11,334 nt of DNA from an uncultured Collinsella sp. (GTDB lineage Bacteria; Actinomycetota; Coriobacteriia; Coriobacteriales; Coriobacteriaceae): the NCBI GenBank assembly GCA_902495525.1, contig CABUXL010000053.1, positions 1 to 11,334 on the forward strand, written 5' to 3'. Each line of letters starts with the position of its first letter. Position 1 is the stretch's first letter. Positions 1 through 6,860 of this stretch are shown here, piece after piece. A program made the position numbers and the translations under genes. The notes beneath the pieces were generated by a model. That model was not told the DNA's origin and did no database searches. It was given only the letters and a program-made list of their open reading frames with translations.

Positions 1-20
1 ACCGCGCCCCCGAGTAAACC

Positions 21-2717
21 TTACGAGAAGTCAGCAACCTGAGCAGTCAGCGCCGCCAGGATCTCCTTGAGCTCAGCTGCACGGTCCCTCTTCTTCTGGA
101 CCACCGCAGGCGCGGCCTTGGCCACAAAGCCCTCGTTGGCGAGCGTCTTCTCGCAGCCGGCGAGCTCCTTCTGCGCCGCGGCGATCTCCTTCTCCAGACG
201 CGCCTTCTCGGCCGAAAGATCAACCTTGCCCTCGAGCACCACAAAGACCTCGACGCCGCTGTCAACAACGGCGATGCTCGCAGCCGGCTTCTCAACGTCG
301 GTACCCATGACCAGCGAAGCGGTGTTCGCCAGCGGCTCGATGGTCGAGCGCAGGCTCTCGAGCTTCGCGATGTCCTCGGCGCCGGCGCGCACGACCACGT
401 CGAGCTCGGCCTTGGGGCTCAAGCGATAACGCGAACGCGTGGCGCGGGCGGCGGACACGACGGTGCGGCACAGCTCAAACGCGCGCTCGGCGTCCTCGTC
501 GACATACTTGGCGTAGTCGGCGGGCTCGGGCCACTTGGCGATCATGAGCGCCTCGGCGCGATCCACGTTGCCCTCGGCATCCAGGTCGAGCACGCTCGCC
601 GGCATGTTGTCCCAGATTTCCTCGGTGACAAACGGCATGAGCGGGTGCATCAGGCGAATAGAGGTGTCGAGTACAAAGATCAGGTTACGCTGCGCCTGCA
701 GACGACCCTCGCCCTTCAGGCGGGCCTTGGTGACCTCGACGTACCAGTCGCATACCTCGTTCCAGAAGAACTGCTGCACGCCGCGGGCCATGTCGCCAAA
801 GGTGTAGTTCTCGATGCCTTCGGTGACCATCTTGACGGCCTTGGCCAGGCGGCTGAACATCCAGGCGTCGGCCGGCGTCTCCACGACGGGCTCGCCGGGC
901 GTGTAGCCCTCCATGTTCATAAGCAGGAAGCGGCTGGCGTTCCAGATCTTGGTCACAAACGACTTGGCCTGCTCGGTGCGCGGGCTGTCGATGAGCTTCT
1001 TGGTCTTCTTGTCGATGTTCGCGTCGAACTTAACATCCTGGTTGTTGGTGCACAGCGTAAGAAGGTTGTAGCGCATGGCGTCGGCGCCGTACATACCGAT
1101 GAGGTCCATGGGGTCAACGCCGTTGCCCTTGGACTTGGACATGCGGCTGCCGTCCTTGGCAAGGATCGTCGGGTAGATGACGACGTCCTTAAACGGCACC
1201 TCGTCCAGGAAGTACAGCGAGCTCATGACCATGCGGGCGACCCACAGCGCGATGATGTCGCGCGCGGTGACGAGCGCCGTCGTGGGATGATGGCCCTCGA
1301 GCAGCTCCGGCTTTTGCGGCCAGCCCTGCGTGGCGAAGGTCCACAGCTGCGAGCTGAACCAGGTGTCCAGCACGTTCTCGTCCTGATGCACGTGATGACC
1401 GCCGCACTTGGGGCACACGTCGGTGTCCTCGGTCAGGGCGTCCTCCCAGCCACAGTCCTCGCAGTAGAACACGGGAATGCGGTGGCCCCACCACAGCTGG
1501 CGGCTGATGCACCAGTCCTTAAGGTTCTCCATCCAGGTAGTGTAGGTCTGCGTCCAGCGCGCGGGGTGGAAGGTGACCTTGCCAGAGTTGACGGCGTCGA
1601 GCGCCGGGCCCTTGAGCTTGTCGACGGCGACGAACCACTGCTCGGACAGCCACGGCTCCAGCGCGGCATCGCAACGGTAGCAGTGCATGACGGAGTGGTC
1701 GTGCTCCTCGACGTGGTCGAGCAGGCCGTGCTCGTCGAACCACTTGATGACGGCTTCGCGGCACTCGTCGCGGTTCATGCCGGTGAACTCGCCGTAGCCC
1801 TCGACGACCACCGCGTGCTCGTCGAAAATGTTGATCTGCGGCAGGTCGTGGGCCTGACCCATGGCGTAGTCGTTGGGGTCGTGGGCCGGGGTGACCTTAA
1901 CAAAGCCAGAGCCAAAGTTGGCGTCGACATGCCAATCCTCAAAGATGGGGATCTCGCGGTCGACGATGGGGAGCTTGACGGTCTTGCCCACGAAGGCGGC
2001 CTTCTCGGGGTCCTTCGGGGAGACGGCGACGCCCGTGTCGCCGAGCATGGTCTCGGGGCGCGTGGTGGCGACGACGATGTAGTCCTGGCCGTTAACCGGC
2101 TCGGTCAGCGGGTAGCGCAGGTGCCACAGATGGCCCTTCTCGTCCTTGTACTCAGCCTCGTCGTCCGAGATGGCGGTGGTGCAGTTGGGGCACCAGTTGA
2201 CGATGCGCTTGCCACGGTAGATCAGGCCGTCGTGGTACCAGTCGCAGAACACCTTGCGCACGGCCTGCGCATAGTCCTCGTCCATGGTAAAGCGCTCGTT
2301 GTCGAAGTCGACGGAGCAGCCCATGCGCTTGATCTGCTCGACGATGATGCCGCCGTACTCGTGGGTCCAGTCCCAGCAGGCGTCGACGAACTTGTCGCGG
2401 CCAATCTCCAGGCGGCTGATGCCCTCGCTCTTGAGCTTCTTGTCGACCTTGGTCTGCGTGGCGATACCGGCATGGTCGGTGCCGAGCACCCAACGCGTGG
2501 ACTTGCCGCGCATGCGGGCCATACGGATGATGGCATCCTGGATGGAGTCGTCGGTGGCGTGACCCATGTGGAGCTTGCCGGTCACGTTGGGAGGCGGAAT
2601 GGTGACGGTGCAGTCGCCCACGCCCTCACGGCGCTTATAGTAGCCGCCGTCGAGCCACTTCTGCAGGATCGCCGGCTCGTTGGTCGACGGATCGTAGTTC
2701 TTGGGCATCTCTTCCAT
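21..2717 (-). CDS. valS: Valine--tRNA ligase (ValRS), complete
   Basis: Class Ia aminoacyl-tRNA synthetase that charges tRNA-Val with valine in the cytoplasm (EC 6.1.1.9). The 898-residue protein shows the HIGH-type motif HMGH at residues 50-53 inside PPPNVTGKLHMGHA, and a KMSKS-type motif RMSKS at 525-529. The editing (CP1) domain carries TTRPET at 218-223 and the GSGFVKVTPAHDPND block near 269-283, which in the family removes mischarged threonine. Four CxxC pairs (176/179, 346/349, 419/422, 435/438) look like zinc knuckles. The last 65 or so residues are a charged coiled coil, the usual ValRS tRNA-binding tail. Length is close to the usual bacterial 880-900. I chose the ATG at 2715-2717 because AAGGGAG lies six bases upstream; a second ATG nine bases further in is possible. 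The gene ends in TAA, and only 20 bases remain before the window edge, so the next gene is not visible. I see no T-box in the leader. Confidence 0.98.
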   Translation of the reverse strand: MEEMPKNYDPSTNEPAILQKWLDGGYYKRREGVGDCTVTIPPPNVTGKLHMGHATDDSIQDAIIRMARMRGKSTRWVLGTDHAGIATQTKVDKKLKSEGISRLEIGRDKFVDACWDWTHEYGGIIVEQIKRMGCSVDFDNERFTMDEDYAQAVRKVFCDWYHDGLIYRGKRIVNWCPNCTTAISDDEAEYKDEKGHLWHLRYPLTEPVNGQDYIVVATTRPETMLGDTGVAVSPKDPEKAAFVGKTVKLPIVDREIPIFEDWHVDANFGSGFVKVTPAHDPNDYAMGQAHDLPQINIFDEHAVVVEGYGEFTGMNRDECREAVIKWFDEHGLLDHVEEHDHSVMHCYRCDAALEPWLSEQWFVAVDKLKGPALDAVNSGKVTFHPARWTQTYTTWMENLKDWCISRQLWWGHRIPVFYCEDCGWEDALTEDTDVCPKCGGHHVHQDENVLDTWFSSQLWTFATQGWPQKPELLEGHHPTTALVTARDIIALWVARMVMSSLYFLDEVPFKDVVIYPTILAKDGSRMSKSKGNGVDPMDLIGMYGADAMRYNLLTLCTNNQDVKFDANIDKKTKKLIDSPRTEQAKSFVTKIWNASRFLLMNMEGYTPGEPVVETPADAWMFSRLAKAVKMVTEGIENYTFGDMARGVQQFFWNEVCDWYVEVTKARLKGEGRLQAQRNLIFVLDTSIRLMHPLMPFVTEEIWDNMPASVLDLDAEGNVDRAEALMIAKWPEPADYAKYVDEDAERAFELCRTVVSAARATRSRYRLSPKAELDVVVRAGAEDIAKLESLRSTIEPLANTASLVMGTDVEKPAASIAVVDSGVEVFVVLEGKVDLSAEKARLEKEIAAAQKELAGCEKTLANEGFVAKAAPAVVQKKRDRAAELKEILAALTAQVADFS

Positions 2718-2737
2718 ATATCTCTCCCTTGCCCGTC

Positions 2738-2850
2738 GGCGTGTCCGCCTGCTTGGTTTTCGCTCGGTCAGGTCCTGACTCGCACGAAGAGCACATTAAG
2801 TGCTCTTCGGCTCGTGCGGAATCTACGAAAACCAAGCAGGCGGACACGCC
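2738..2850 (-). repeat. Perfect 25-bp inverted repeat enclosing two smaller hairpins, in the valS leader
   Basis: The arms at 2738-2762 and 2826-2850 are exact reverse complements over 25 bases. Inside are a 13-base palindrome at 2767-2779 (GTCAGG-T-CCTGAC) and a 10-bp hairpin with arms 2785-2794 and 2800-2809 and loop ATTAA; bases 2781-2786 and 2813-2818 are also complementary. In the valS transcript this would fold as a long closing stem with two internal hairpins, ending about 10 bases before the valS Shine-Dalgarno. No T-tract follows on the valS strand, so it is not a standard terminator. No flanking target duplication is visible, so a MITE origin is not supported either. The structure is seen directly; a regulatory role is inference. 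Confidence 0.75.
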
Positions 2851-2898
2851 TTAGGTATCGATTACTTCAGTCTGAAGGTACTAACTTGACAATCTCAC

Positions 2899-2907
2899 AG
2901 AATAGCA
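2899..2907 (-). promoter_or_regulatory. Possible extended -10 promoter for valS
   Basis: Read on the minus strand the sequence is TGC-TATTCT, an extended -10 pattern (TGn before a hexamer matching TATAAT at four of six bases). There is no convincing -35 at 16-18 bases. It closely resembles the TGC-TATCAT in front of the tRNA-Leu gene. If used, the valS transcript would start near 2892 and carry a leader of about 175 bases containing the large inverted repeat. This is tentative and rests on pattern only. Confidence 0.3.
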
Positions 2908-2925
2908 CAGGCATACCTGCCGAAA

Positions 2926-3006
2926 AGGGACAGGTTTATTTTGGTAGGTTTTATCAGGGGAAACGACATTTGCCCATATAAAACCGACCAAAATAAACCT
3001 GTCCCT
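2926..3006. repeat. REPIN/MITE-like inverted repeat between clpX and valS
   Basis: Arms at 2926-2954 and 2978-3006 pair over 29 positions with one mismatch (2946 against 2986); the outer 20 bases pair perfectly. The arm starts AGGGACAGGTTTATTTTGGT, and 23 bases lie between the arms. The element is AT-rich compared with its surroundings, which points to inserted DNA rather than host sequence. Two opposed copies of a short GGGACAGG-type motif fit the layout of REP doublets (REPINs) mobilised by RAYT transposases of the IS200/IS605 relatives; that assignment is inference, and no transposase is in the window. On the valS strand the second arm is followed by TTTT, so the hairpin could also stop read-through from clpX. 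Confidence 0.7.
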
Positions 3007-3042
3007 AAATGGCAGGCCCCGCGGTGGTTGCCGCGGGGCCTG
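3007..3042 (-). terminator. Intrinsic terminator of the clpP-clpX unit
   Basis: A 12-bp GC-rich stem (3013-3024 with 3031-3042, loop TGGTTG) begins 12 bases past the clpX stop. On the minus strand it is followed by CCATTTAG, so the T-tract is short. Stem strength and position support termination. The adjacent REPIN-like hairpin, followed by TTTT, may serve as back-up. Confidence 0.75.
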
Positions 3043-3054
3043 GATTCAAGCTAT

Positions 3055-4461
3055 TTACCCATAGATGCGCTGGGGTTGTTCTTCGCCCTTTACGGAGGCT
3101 TCGGTCACGATGACCTTGGAAACGCCCTCCTCACTGGGCAGGTCGAACATCGTCTGCTGCAGCACGTCCTCGCAGATGGAGCGCAGGCCGCGGGCGCCGG
3201 TCTTGCGGGCGAGCGCCATGCGGGCGATCTCGTGCAGGGCGGCGTCCTCAAACTCAAGCTCAACGTCCTCGAGCTGGAACATCTTACGGTATTGACGCAC
3301 CACGGCGTTCTTGGGCTCGGTCAGGATCGACACTAGGTCGTCCTCGTCAAGCGCCTGCGTCTGGGTGACGACGGGCGTACGTCCCACAAACTCGGGGATC
3401 ATGCCAAAGGCGTTGAGGTCCTGCGGGAGCACCTGACGCAGCAGGTCGTTCTCGTCGACCGAGGTGGGGCCGGCAATCTCGGAGTTAAAGCCCACGCCCT
3501 TGTTGCCCACGCGATCGGCGATGATCTTGTCCAGACCCACAAAGGCACCACCGCAGATAAACAGGATGTTGGTCGTGTCGATCTGCAGCAGCTCCTGCTG
3601 GGGATGCTTGCGGCCGCCGGTGGGCGGAACGCTTGCCACCGTGCCCTCAAGGATCTTAAGCAGCGCCTGCTGAACGCCCTCGCCCGAAACATCGCGGGTA
3701 ATGGAGAGGTTCTCGGCCTTGCGGGCGATCTTGTCGATCTCGTCCACGTAGATAATGCCCACCTGAGCGCGCTCGATATCGCCATCGGCAGCGTTGATGA
3801 GCTTGAGCAGGATGTTCTCCACGTCCTCGCCCACGTAACCGGCCTCAGTAAGGGCGGTGGCGTCGGCAATGGCAAACGGCACCTCGAGGATGCGCGCGAG
3901 CGTCTGGGCCAGCAGGGTCTTACCGGTACCGGTGGGACCGAGCAGCAAGATGTTGGACTTGGCGAGCTCCACCTCGTCCATATCATCGTCGAGCTGCGAG
4001 TCCAAGCCGTCGTCAAAGGCAGACACCGCAGCGCCGCCCTCAATCACGCGGCGATAGTGGTTGTACACGGCCACCGACATGGCGCGCTTGGCGTCCTCCT
4101 GACCCATAACATAGGCCGAAAGCTCGTCATAGATCTCGTGCGGCGTCGGCACGTGCGTAATGACCTGACGGTCGTCCTCGAGCTCAAAACCCTCGGTCTC
4201 GGGGTCCACGGCGGGCTGGGATACAGCCTGACCATGGTCGTTGAGGAAGCCCGGCAGTTTGCCGTTGCGGGCAGCGTCCATAAAGTCCGAAGCAAGCGAC
4301 TCCTCAAGGATCTCGGAGCAGGCGGCGACGCACTCGTCACAGATAAAGATGTTGGTCGGGCCCTTTACGAGGCGACGAACCTGACCCTGCTCTTTTCCGC
4401 AAAAGGAGCAGCGGATGGGGTTGCCGTTCTCGTCAAAGTTGTCCTGCATGTTACCGGCCAT
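3055..4461 (-). CDS. clpX: ATP-dependent protease ATPase subunit ClpX
   Basis: AAA+ unfoldase that recognises tagged or misfolded proteins, unfolds them with ATP and threads them into ClpP. In the 468-residue product the N-terminal C4 zinc-binding domain has ligands C18, C21, C41 and C44. The AAA+ core has Walker A GPTGTGKT at 175-182, the GYVG pore loop at 208-211, Walker B IIYVDE ending at D240-E241, the RKH pore loop at 284-286, a VGF tripeptide at 323-325 where the IGF ClpP-docking loop is expected, and sensor-2 GARGLR at 422-427. I chose the ATG at 4459-4461: AAGGA lies eight bases upstream, and the frame further upstream only reads into clpP. It starts one base past the clpP stop, so the two are probably translationally coupled. 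Compared with E. coli ClpX from memory, the linker after the zinc domain is about 36 residues longer. An acidic insert of about 16 residues precedes Walker A. Confidence 0.98.
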   Translation of the reverse strand: MAGNMQDNFDENGNPIRCSFCGKEQGQVRRLVKGPTNIFICDECVAACSEILEESLASDFMDAARNGKLPGFLNDHGQAVSQPAVDPETEGFELEDDRQVITHVPTPHEIYDELSAYVMGQEDAKRAMSVAVYNHYRRVIEGGAAVSAFDDGLDSQLDDDMDEVELAKSNILLLGPTGTGKTLLAQTLARILEVPFAIADATALTEAGYVGEDVENILLKLINAADGDIERAQVGIIYVDEIDKIARKAENLSITRDVSGEGVQQALLKILEGTVASVPPTGGRKHPQQELLQIDTTNILFICGGAFVGLDKIIADRVGNKGVGFNSEIAGPTSVDENDLLRQVLPQDLNAFGMIPEFVGRTPVVTQTQALDEDDLVSILTEPKNAVVRQYRKMFQLEDVELEFEDAALHEIARMALARKTGARGLRSICEDVLQQTMFDLPSEEGVSKVIVTEASVKGEEQPQRIYG

Positions 4462-4462
4462 C

Positions 4463-5083
4463 CTAGGCGTCCTTCGCGGCGAGGTCGCGCGAGGTGACGA
4501 TACGGTCAATCAGGCCGTAGTCGAGGGCCTCGGCAGCGGTCAAGTAGTTATCGCGCTCGGTGTCGGCCTGGACCTTCTCGATGGGCTGGCCCGAGGCGTC
4601 GGACAGGATCTGGTTGAGCTCGCGGCGAGTCTTCTTAATCTCCTCGGCAACGATCTCGATCTCGGTCTGCTGGCCCTGGGCACCGCCGCTGGGCTGGTGA
4701 ATCATAACCTTGGAATGCGGCAGGCAGAAGCGCTTGCCCTTGGCGCCGGCCGAAAGCAGCACGGCGGCCATGGACGCGGCCATACCGACGCAAATGGTCG
4801 AGACCTGCGGCTTGATGAAGTTCATGGTGTCCAGAATCGCCAGGCCAGAGTAGACCTCGCCGCCGGGCGAATTGATGTAGAGCGAGATATCCTTCTCGGC
4901 ATCCTGGCTCTCAAGATGCAGCAGCTGGGCAACGACCAGGTTGGCACTGACGGAGTTGATCTCCTCGCCCAAGAAGATGATGCGGTCGTTGAGCAGGCGC
5001 GAATAGATATCGTAGCTGCGCTCGCCGCGCGGCGTCTGCTCGATAACGTATGGCACGAGGGCGGAATCGAACTTAGCGATCAT
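4463..5083 (-). CDS. clpP: ATP-dependent Clp protease proteolytic subunit ClpP
   Basis: Self-compartmentalised serine peptidase that forms the 14-mer chamber paired with ClpX (EC 3.4.21.92). With the chosen start the product is 206 residues. The catalytic triad is visible as S104 in GMAASMAA, H129 in MIHQPSGG and D178 in ADTERD, with the family spacing of 25 and 49 residues. The N-terminal VIEQTPRGERSYDIYSRLL block is highly typical. The start is chosen at the ATG 5081-5083 because GGAG (5090-5093) lies six bases upstream. ATGs at 5089 and 5095 and a TTG at 5113 are in frame but have badly placed ribosome sites. About ten residues precede the conserved region, so the N-terminus may be processed, as in other ClpP proteins. 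It lies directly ahead of clpX. I see no CtsR-type operator upstream. It ends in TAG, the only such stop in the window. Confidence 0.97.
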   Translation of the reverse strand: MIAKFDSALVPYVIEQTPRGERSYDIYSRLLNDRIIFLGEEINSVSANLVVAQLLHLESQDAEKDISLYINSPGGEVYSGLAILDTMNFIKPQVSTICVGMAASMAAVLLSAGAKGKRFCLPHSKVMIHQPSGGAQGQQTEIEIVAEEIKKTRRELNQILSDASGQPIEKVQADTERDNYLTAAEALDYGLIDRIVTSRDLAAKDA

Positions 5084-5129
5084 ACGCATCTCCATTTCTC
5101 TCTTGCGGACCAAATTGGTTCTAGATAAA

Positions 5130-5170
5130 CGTACGGTGCCCGCATGCTATGCATTGGCTGGCACCGTACG
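5130..5170 (-). terminator. Hairpin between tig and clpP: weak terminator or clpP leader structure
   Basis: Perfect 11-bp arms at 5130-5140 and 5160-5170 (CGTACGGTGCC and its complement) enclose 19 bases that contain a further GCAT/ATGC mini-stem. On the minus strand the stem is followed by TTTATCTAG, a poor T-tract. The hairpin lies 76 bases after the tig stop and 46 before the clpP start. No obvious promoter fits in the short stretch between hairpin and clpP. So it is either a leaky tig terminator or sits inside the clpP leader. Confidence 0.4.
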
Positions 5171-5246
5171 AAGCAACCGGATAACCGGTGTATAACTTTA
5201 CCCCATCACGGGCGCACCCATGCGCTCGCGGGCAAGGTGGCGAGAA

Positions 5247-6545
5247 TTACTCGGCGTCCTTGGCGGTCTCGTCGACCTCGGTCACCTTGGCGTTCTCGAC
5301 CAGGTGGTCGACGGCCTTGGAGCGACGGATGGACTCGCGGACGGCAGGCATGCGGCCATCGGCGATGAACTCGGCCTTGGAAGCCTCGACGTCCTTGACG
5401 CCGGCCTTTTCGAACTCGGCGTTGATGTCGTCCTCGGTAACCTCAATCTTGAGCTCACGGGCGAGGGCGTCGAGCGCCAGGGACTCACGGGCAACGTCGT
5501 TGGCCTGCTTGTGCAGGTCGCCGATGAACTGCTCCATGGTCAGACCGGAAGCGGGCAGCCAGGTGTCCAGCGTCATGCCGCGGGCAGCGAGGTTGGACAG
5601 GAAGTTCTGGCCAAGCTCCTCAAAGACGGACTGCTCGTAGTCGGCGTCCATCTCGTCGAGCTGCAGGCGCTCGGCGAGAGCGGAGACGCAACGGTTCTCC
5701 TTCTCGGCCGGGAGGCGGGAAGCCTTGTCCTGCTCGATCTCGATCTTGATGGCGTCGCGCATAGCGTCGATGCTGTCGAAGCCAAAGTCGGACTTGACGA
5801 GCTCGTCGGTGAGCTCGGGGGTGTTGCGGACCTTGATGCCCTTGACGGTGACCTCGACGGTGTGGGTCTCGGCCTCCTCGCCCTCCTCGACCTCGTCGGT
5901 CCAGGTGACGGTCTTGACGTCGTCAACGTTAGCGCCGATCAGGGCCTCGTTGAACTCCTTGGGGTTGCTGTCGCTACCGGCGATGAGCATACGGCCCTCG
6001 GCGGCGAAGTTGTCGGCGTTCTCGACGGCCTTGAGGTCGACGGTAACGTAGTCCTCGGCCTCGACGGCGCGACCCTCGACGTCCTCGAAGGTGGCACGGT
6101 AGTTGAGGAGCATCTCGACCTGGTTGTTAATCTCGGACTCGGTGACCTCCGCAGGAGGCATCTCGATCTCGACAGCGTCGAAGGAGGAGAGCTCAGCAGC
6201 AGGACGCAGAGAGAACTCGACGGTGTAGGTGTAGTCCTCGTGATCCTTGGCGAGGTCGAGCTCCTTGTAGTCACCGTTCTTGGTGGGGACGATGTCCAGC
6301 TCGTTGAGGACGGCGGGCTCGTTGGCGGCGATCAGGTCGTTGGTGGCCTGAGCGAGCGTAGCCTCGGCGCCAAGTGCAGAGTCGATGACCGGACGGGGAG
6401 CCTTACCGGCGCGGAAGCCCGGGAAGCGGTACTTCTTGGCGGTGTCCTTGTAGGCCTTCTTGATCGCGGCGTCGACGTCGGCGGCCGGGATGGTGACCGT
6501 AGCGGTGAGCTTGGCGTCCTTGACGTCAGAAGCGGTGATGTTCAA
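5247..6545 (-). CDS. tig: Trigger factor, ribosome-associated chaperone/prolyl isomerase
   Basis: Trigger factor binds the large ribosomal subunit at the exit tunnel, shields nascent chains and has a peptidyl-prolyl isomerase domain (EC 5.2.1.8). The product is 432 residues with the chosen start. The ribosome-binding signature is FPGFRAGKAP, with F44-R45 in the docking loop. An FKBP-like domain follows at about 158-236, and the rest, about 240-432, is the helical, charged chaperone C-domain. The start is uncertain. An ATG at 6558-6560 has no good ribosome site, whereas AGGAGG (6552-6557) sits exactly six bases before a TTG at 6543-6545. The TTG start places the FR(K/A) loop at residues 44-46, as in E. 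coli. I therefore chose TTG; the ATG start would add MRRNV and change nothing else. The gene stands ahead of clpP-clpX, a common bacterial arrangement linking folding with degradation, and follows a same-strand tRNA-Leu gene. Confidence 0.95.
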   Translation of the reverse strand: MNITASDVKDAKLTATVTIPAADVDAAIKKAYKDTAKKYRFPGFRAGKAPRPVIDSALGAEATLAQATNDLIAANEPAVLNELDIVPTKNGDYKELDLAKDHEDYTYTVEFSLRPAAELSSFDAVEIEMPPAEVTESEINNQVEMLLNYRATFEDVEGRAVEAEDYVTVDLKAVENADNFAAEGRMLIAGSDSNPKEFNEALIGANVDDVKTVTWTDEVEEGEEAETHTVEVTVKGIKVRNTPELTDELVKSDFGFDSIDAMRDAIKIEIEQDKASRLPAEKENRCVSALAERLQLDEMDADYEQSVFEELGQNFLSNLAARGMTLDTWLPASGLTMEQFIGDLHKQANDVARESLALDALARELKIEVTEDDINAEFEKAGVKDVEASKAEFIADGRMPAVRESIRRSKAVDHLVENAKVTEVDETAKDAE

Positions 6546-6551
6546 CACGTT

Positions 6552-6557
6552 CCTCCT
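6552..6557 (-). promoter_or_regulatory. Shine-Dalgarno AGGAGG that decides the tig start
   Basis: This is the strongest ribosome-binding site near the 5' end of tig. It falls inside the reading frame if the upstream ATG (6558-6560) is used, where it would be useless, but lies six bases before the TTG at 6543-6545. The placement argues for a TTG start. Confidence 0.6.
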
Positions 6558-6636
6558 CATACTGCCCAGCTTATCTGAGGTGCTGGTACCTTTATGCAAC
6601 AAAGTGTCGCGGGGGCATAAGCCGACGCGGGTGCGT

Positions 6637-6720
6637 TGGTGCGGGCGAAAGGACTCGAACCTTCACGGGAATCCCACCAGAACCTAAATCTGGCGCGTCT
6701 ACCAATTCCGCCACGCCCGC
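6637..6720 (-). tRNA. tRNA-Leu (anticodon UAG), CCA encoded
   Basis: The minus strand folds as a complete class II tRNA of 84 bases including an encoded CCA. The acceptor stem is GCGGGCG/CGCCCGC with discriminator A. The anticodon arm CCAGA-TTTAGGT-TCTGG gives anticodon TAG at 6684-6686 with G at position 37. A long variable arm (GGG-ATT-CCC) and T-arm GAAGG-TTCGAGT-CCTTT follow. UAG with a long variable arm means leucine, reading CUA and probably other CUN codons by wobble. The gene is 91 bases upstream of the chosen tig start on the same strand, with no clear terminator between, so tig may be transcribed partly from the tRNA promoter. Confidence 0.97.
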
Positions 6721-6739
6721 ATGAGCGCACAGACTAGGA

Positions 6740-6748
6740 ATGATAGCA
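6740..6748 (-). promoter_or_regulatory. Extended -10 promoter of the tRNA-Leu gene
   Basis: Read on the minus strand, TGC-TATCAT is an extended -10 element with five of six matches to TATAAT. It places a start point roughly 12-15 bases before the mature tRNA end, as expected for a tRNA gene. No good -35 is seen at 16-18 bases (TTGCCG lies nearby at the wrong spacing of 11). Confidence 0.5.
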
Positions 6749-6806
6749 GATACGAACGGCAAGCGCACGCACACCTTTTACAAGCTCACGACCTCACCAC
6801 GAGTGC

Positions 6807-6831
6807 AAAAGGCGGGACGAGTTGCCCCGCC
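6807..6831 (-). terminator. Intrinsic terminator of the molybdenum hydroxylase operon
   Basis: On the minus strand a 7-bp stem GGCGGGG/TCCCGCC (one G-T pair) with a 7-base loop is followed directly by TTTT. It begins 29 bases after the stop of the fused hydroxylase gene and upstream of the tRNA promoter, so it separates the two units. Confidence 0.75.
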
Positions 6832-6860
6832 CCGCCAATTACGACTTGTTCGCTGACCTG

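Noticed and set aside
2738..2850. CRISPR or insertion-sequence ends
   Set aside because: There is one inverted pair only, with no repeated units, spacers, transposase or flanking target duplication.
2886..2891. Consensus -35 TTGACA on the plus strand
   Set aside because: No -10 hexamer follows at 16-19 bases, and no plus-strand gene lies downstream; probably chance.
2718..2925. T-box riboswitch in front of valS
   Set aside because: No T-box core sequence (TGGNACCGCG) and no terminator with a T-tract are present on the valS strand, although there is much secondary structure.
645..2981. A 778-codon open frame on the plus strand opposite valS
   Set aside because: Its translation is low in complexity, rich in V, L, D, G, H and A, and has no family motifs. 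It mirrors valS and arises from the high GC third-position bias. The 571-codon plus-strand frame at 7980-9695, the 452-codon one at 5220-6578 and the smaller frames are rejected for the same reason.
4462..4509. Upstream extension of clpX by 16 codons to 4509
   Set aside because: The added residues (MTVSSPRATSPRRTPR) are the clpP 3' end in another frame. The ATG at 4461 has a good AAGGA ribosome site and leads directly into the zinc-finger domain.
5176..5189. Small palindrome ACCGG-ATAA-CCGGT and a nearby TATACA as a clpP promoter/operator
   Set aside because: The stem is only 5 bp, and no -35 stands at the right distance from TATACA. Too weak to list as a feature.
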